A DNA stretch of 64,000 bases from Symbiodinium natans. Taxonomy: Eukaryota; Sar; Dinophyceae; Suessiales; Symbiodiniaceae. Below are positions 60,310 to 64,000 of the stretch, piece after piece (position 1 is the stretch's first letter; each line of letters starts with the position of its first letter). The notes below the pieces were generated by a model, which was not told where the DNA came from, ran no database searches, and saw nothing but the letters and a program-made list of their open reading frames with translations. The position numbers were made by a program, and so were the translations under genes. The stretch lies in contig CAJNDS010002262.1 of assembly GCA_905221605.1 (NCBI GenBank), positions 1 to 64,000 of the forward strand, written 5' to 3'.

Positions 60310-61165
60310 CTTGCAGTGCCCGTGCCCGGTAGGTCGGCTTGCAAGATGCAGTGGCTCCAGCCTACTTGGAACTTTCTCCCAAGCATGCTACCTCTAGGGT
60401 CTCATGGACCCTTCGCAACCGTTTGGAGTTCTACTATCCGATATGGGGAATGTGACAAAGGTTGCCGCAGTAAGGTCCTGGGACACGAACGGTTGCCAAA
60501 AGATAGTCCGAAGCCGCTCACCAGCACTGGGCGGGGGGCCAGGGTTCCCGCACACCCCAAGAGGCCCAGTCCTCCATACGATAAGAATATGGATCCCCTA
60601 CGGCCGTCACATGGATGGATTTAGTTATGGCCCCTTTAAAGGGTTGGTTTGGCTGAGCCGGGCCGGACCGTCTGGTGCATGGAAACCATTGCCTGCCCAT
60701 AGCCAGGAACTGACAGCCAATCACTTCGCACAATGTGCTCGATGGGCCTGGCGAGCCCTACACCCAATCCCCGAAACAAGGTGCTTGGTGTTCGAACAAC
60801 ACAAAGTAGCCCCCGGGCCCCGACAGGTTGCTCCTGGGCCCCGACTCTCTCGGATCTTTCCAAGCATGAAGTCACGGTCGTGCCGGAGCTCTTCCTAGCA
60901 CCGGGGTTCAGGTTTTGGTCACTGCTGACCAGTGATCTTACCAAACCAAAGCCCTTCAACCCCGTAGCTGCGAGGCGTAACGAAGTTTCAGGCCTGAGCG
61001 GTCGGGTCGCCATGAAGAAGCAGGGCAGACAGGCTCCGTATCAACAGGGGTTGAGGCGCCTTAAGCCCTTCTTGAGGGGGAACTTCGGGGTGCGTGCAGG
61101 GGAGTGGCGGGCTCAACCGCCTGGGGTTCTGCGAAATAGTCCTGGTCGAGCCCCCAAACCCTGAT
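60310..61165. other. Single-copy stretch with ambiguous frames
   Basis: Long plus frames (60404-60898, 60733-61164) and a minus frame (60636-61013) overlap. All are Pro/Arg/Gly-rich with no domain. Codon-level evidence is insufficient to call a gene. Confidence 0.3.
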
Positions 61166-61275
61166 CCCGGGAATCGAGGCCGTCACCCCAAAACCCTCCG
61201 ACCCCCAAAGCCCCAAACCCCTAAGCCTCCCGAACCCCCGAAACCTCTGAACCCAAATGCCTACATTCTAAACCT

Positions 61276-61381
61276 GGGATCCCCCTTATACCAGCAGTCC
61301 TTAATAGAGATTACAGTACCCCCCCCCCCCCCCCCCCCTATTGTAGCTACGAAGGACTGTTAGTATAAGGGGCAACATCCC
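61276..61381. mobile_element. Family E element with poly-C in the loop
   Basis: GGGATCCCCCTTATACCAGC and TTAGTATAAGGGGCAACATC with CC enclose a run of about 20 C (61319-61338) exactly at the hairpin loop. Confidence 0.75.
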
Positions 61382-61399
61382 AATCCTCAACCCTAAACT

Positions 61400-62700
61400 T
61401 GTAGAAGCCTGCTCCGCGATGGCCGTCAGGCACTGGAGGGCACCTCACGGGTTTGGGAGGTTTCGGGAGCTTTTGGGTTTAGGGTTGAGGGCTTAGGATT
61501 TGGGGTTTAGGGTTTAGGGTCCTTGGGGTTTAGGGGCTTTGGGTTGAAGGGGTTGGAGGGTTTTAGAGCTTAGGGGTTTTAGGGTGCGCTGGGCCCCAAC
61601 TTTCGGTGGGTTCCCCAGCAGCCTAGGAACCACAAGAGGCAGGACTTTTTTCTCGGGGGGGGGGGGGTGGAAGTGAGACAAAGAGAGGGAGCCTAACCCG
61701 CAAAGTCAGGGCGTCCTTGGCTTCAAGGCCTCCTCGGCTTGGGGTTTGAGGGTGGGGGGGGGGGGGGGAGTAAGGTGTAGGGCTTGGAGCTTATGTTCAT
61801 GGCTGGGGGGCGTATGGCTACAAGGGCTCTGGGGGTTCAGGCTTTAACAAAGTCGTAACATCGACTGCGGGCCTCTATTTTGGTATTGTCCGTCTAGCTT
61901 GGGGCACCAAATGATCCAAGAACTTACTTGGCTCACCGAAACCCTGACCCCTAAACCTTAAACCCTACACCCTAAACTTTTTGTGTTGCCACTCGGAAGT
62001 CAGAGGTTCGACGGAATTGTTAAGCCTAATGGTCAAGAGCCTACGCACTCCGCAGCAGCTGCAGCCTTTAGCCAAAACGGATTTGGGCCTTTAGGAGTTT
62101 AGGGTTTAAGAGTTGAGGAGTTTAGGGTTTAGGGGTTTAAATGGATCTTCGACAGACTGGTTCAACCGTAGGGAACGGCCCCTTAAGAGATCCCGGTTGT
62201 GGGCTTCCGACCAGGACGCAGTGAGAAAAGCACCCTGAACCCTAAGATGCCTAAAGCCTCCCCTAATATCGAAGTGCAAACCCCTAGTTGCGCCCGACAT
62301 GAATAAACCCCAAAGCATCCCAGAAGCCAAAAAAACCGAGAAGCTCTAAACCCTAAACCCTAAACCCTCAACCCTAAACCCCACATGTTGATTCCTAAGT
62401 CGCAGAGCAGCATCTTGAGGCGTGGGCATCGAGGTCGGCTGCAACGATGCTCGCAGCCTCAGGCTTTTTTTGTGGCAACTCCCTGGACTAAAACAGGGGG
62501 CCTCTTGCTAAGGGTCTAGAGTTTGGGGTTGAGGGTCTAGGGGTTCAGGGTTTTGGGGTTGAGGGTTTAGGAGTGTAGGGGTTTAGGGTTTAAGGGGTTT
62601 AGGGTGTAGGGACTGGCTTAGGGCTTGGATGGGTTTCCGGTGTCGGTTGCACCTAAGACCTCACAACCTGAACCCAAACCCTAGACCTACACCCTAAACT
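61400..62700. other. Degenerate telomere-type repeat with tiny single-copy islands
   Basis: GGGTTTAGG-like words dominate 61480-61600, 61740-61830, 62090-62150, 62340-62385 and 62520-62700. Between them lie islands such as 62395-62470 (minus EAASIVAADLDAHASRCCSA), which may be small exons. Confidence 0.4.
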
Positions 62701-63299
62701 TAAACCAGGGAAGCTGAAACCCAAACCCCCTGAACATGCCATGCTTTAATCCCAAGCCCCTAGCTTGCAACATAAACCTAAACACAGGTGGATAGGGAGG
62801 CTGAGAAGTATGTATAAGGACGAGCTACTCGAGACAAGGCGATGTATCAAGGAAACGGCACACATGAAATCGGGCAATGTAATGAATCATGAGTGGACAT
62901 TGCGCTGCCGAATGCAGCCCGGTCTGTTGGGAGACGATGCGAAATAGCTTCGCTCTGAAGGCAAAAGAGACCAACTTGTGTGCCAGCGCAAGGGTACACC
63001 TGGGTTTGTACTGGAGTCAGGGTACAAGACTCAGAGCATGAAATCGGAGAGGTAACGATTCTCCCCCACGTCACGGCCGAAACACCACACAAGGTAGAAA
63101 CGCTGGAATACATAGGCCCTCTGGGACTTTCGAAACACTAGGGGTCCTGCCTATAAAGGGAGACCCCCCGATTTATAGATCCTCTGGACCCAAGGCCTTG
63201 GCCACGGAAGCCGCTACAAGTCGGAGGGTGTTCAGGGCTCCAGGGGTCAGGGTTTCAGGGGTTCCGGGTCTGGGGTTCGTGTGTTTCAGGACTCAAGTA

Positions 63300-63412
63300 C
63301 CAAGGACACGGCATCTCGGTTCTGCTGGACCACCGTGATGGCAAAGTCCACGTCTCTTCTGAGATTCCTGGACCAGGCCCGAACTTGGCATTGGTGGCAT
63401 CGGCGGTTTAAC
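63300..63412 (-). CDS. Possible small exon, DUF4116-like repeat motif
   Basis: The minus frame reads AWSRNLRRDVDFAITVVQQN then RDAVSL. The LRxDxxFxxxVVQQNxxAV pattern recalls the helical repeats annotated as DUF4116 in dinoflagellate and other protist proteins. Only about one repeat is present. The rest of 62760-64000 shows no confident gene. Confidence 0.4.
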
Positions 63413-64000
63413 ATTTGGGAGGGGAAGAAGGCCCCCTGAACGATGCTGCGAGGCCCTTCTTTTGTGGACTTGGTTTTAGGGTTTCGGGTTTAGGCATAGG
63501 GCGGGCTAAACTTCTGGGTTGGGGGTTAGAGCCGTAGAGCCGATAAACTAGGTTTTCTCAAGGGTCTTAGGCCCAGGGCAACAAGGGCTTTAGAGCTTTT
63601 GTGTTGTTAAGAAGGATTGGGAAGTTTAGTGGCATTTTGGGCAACTAGGACTTTCAAGTTTTGAGGAGCTTCTTGGTCCAGAACTGGCGAAATATCTGAG
63701 GAAAGCAGGAAGAGCCAGGAGTAGGCAGAACAGGCAGTAGACACCGGCACGGATGGTTTAGGGTTTCGGCCGGCCCTGGTGGCTACTTTCAACACACACT
63801 AAGGGCCCTGAGTGTCGAGTGTCTCATATCGCTTAGCCGGCCACGCCCAAGCCCAACTCAACACCTGCAACCCTAAACTCATCGGACCGGGCACCCCAAA
63901 ATGCACGTGGCTTCAGGTTTGAGGGGCAACGTTCATGGTGTAGGTTTTGCGGTTTAGGGATTAGAGACAGTATGGGGGTGTAGGTCGAACTGTCGAGCTG

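Overview
The window is eukaryotic nuclear DNA, most likely from a dinoflagellate; another alveolate is possible. The reasons are: (1) about sixty blocks of plant/alveolate-type telomere heptamer (TTTAGGG/CCCTAAA and variants) scattered through the whole window; (2) short protein-like exons with introns between them, several needing non-canonical GA-AG or GC-AG splicing, which is known in dinoflagellates; (3) modular secreted or surface-type proteins (LamG-like, Cys-rich, Apple/PAN-like) of the kind common in dinoflagellate gene models; (4) very high simple-repeat content. No bacterial operons, rRNA, convincing tRNA, CRISPR array or complete transposase were seen. Most long open frames in the window are translated microsatellites, not genes.

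Layout. 0-6.3 kb: minus-strand exons, including one gene of at least ten exon blocks (about 6246 down to 2390). 6.5-9.1 kb: microsatellites, a palindromic element and a few exons. 9.2-23.8 kb: minus-strand exon islands between telomere-type arrays and palindromic elements. 23.9-26.5 kb: the best gene, a modular LamG-like protein on the minus strand with two introns resolved to the base. 26.6-31 kb: sparse and repeat-rich, with few credible exons. 31-33.8 kb: two minus-strand exons, a G/C-rich 112-bp tandem array, a pentamer array, and two exons split by a palindromic intron. 35.8-36.4 kb: two exons split by a palindromic element. 36.7-38.4 kb: two large tandem hairpins, then an AT-rich satellite. 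39-42.6 kb: about nine minus-strand exons that could form one secreted-protein gene. 43 kb: a head-to-head telomere-repeat junction. 46.2-47.9 kb: a Cys-rich gene with a resolved 106-nt intron and an in-frame stop. 48.5-64 kb: isolated exons on both strands, more and more diluted by degenerate telomere-type repeat.

The main discovery candidate is a set of about ten families of short (roughly 75-180 bp) palindromic, MITE-like elements (called A-J here). Where flanking exons can be read, these elements sit exactly in intron positions. Four introns are resolved in frame with short flanking duplications and GA-AG or GC-AG borders. In one case a paralogous module of the same gene lacks the intron. 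This is the signature of introners, i.e. intron-generating transposable elements. Telomere-type repeat has in turn expanded inside several copies. Exon borders not called to the base are approximate, and no transcript evidence is available.
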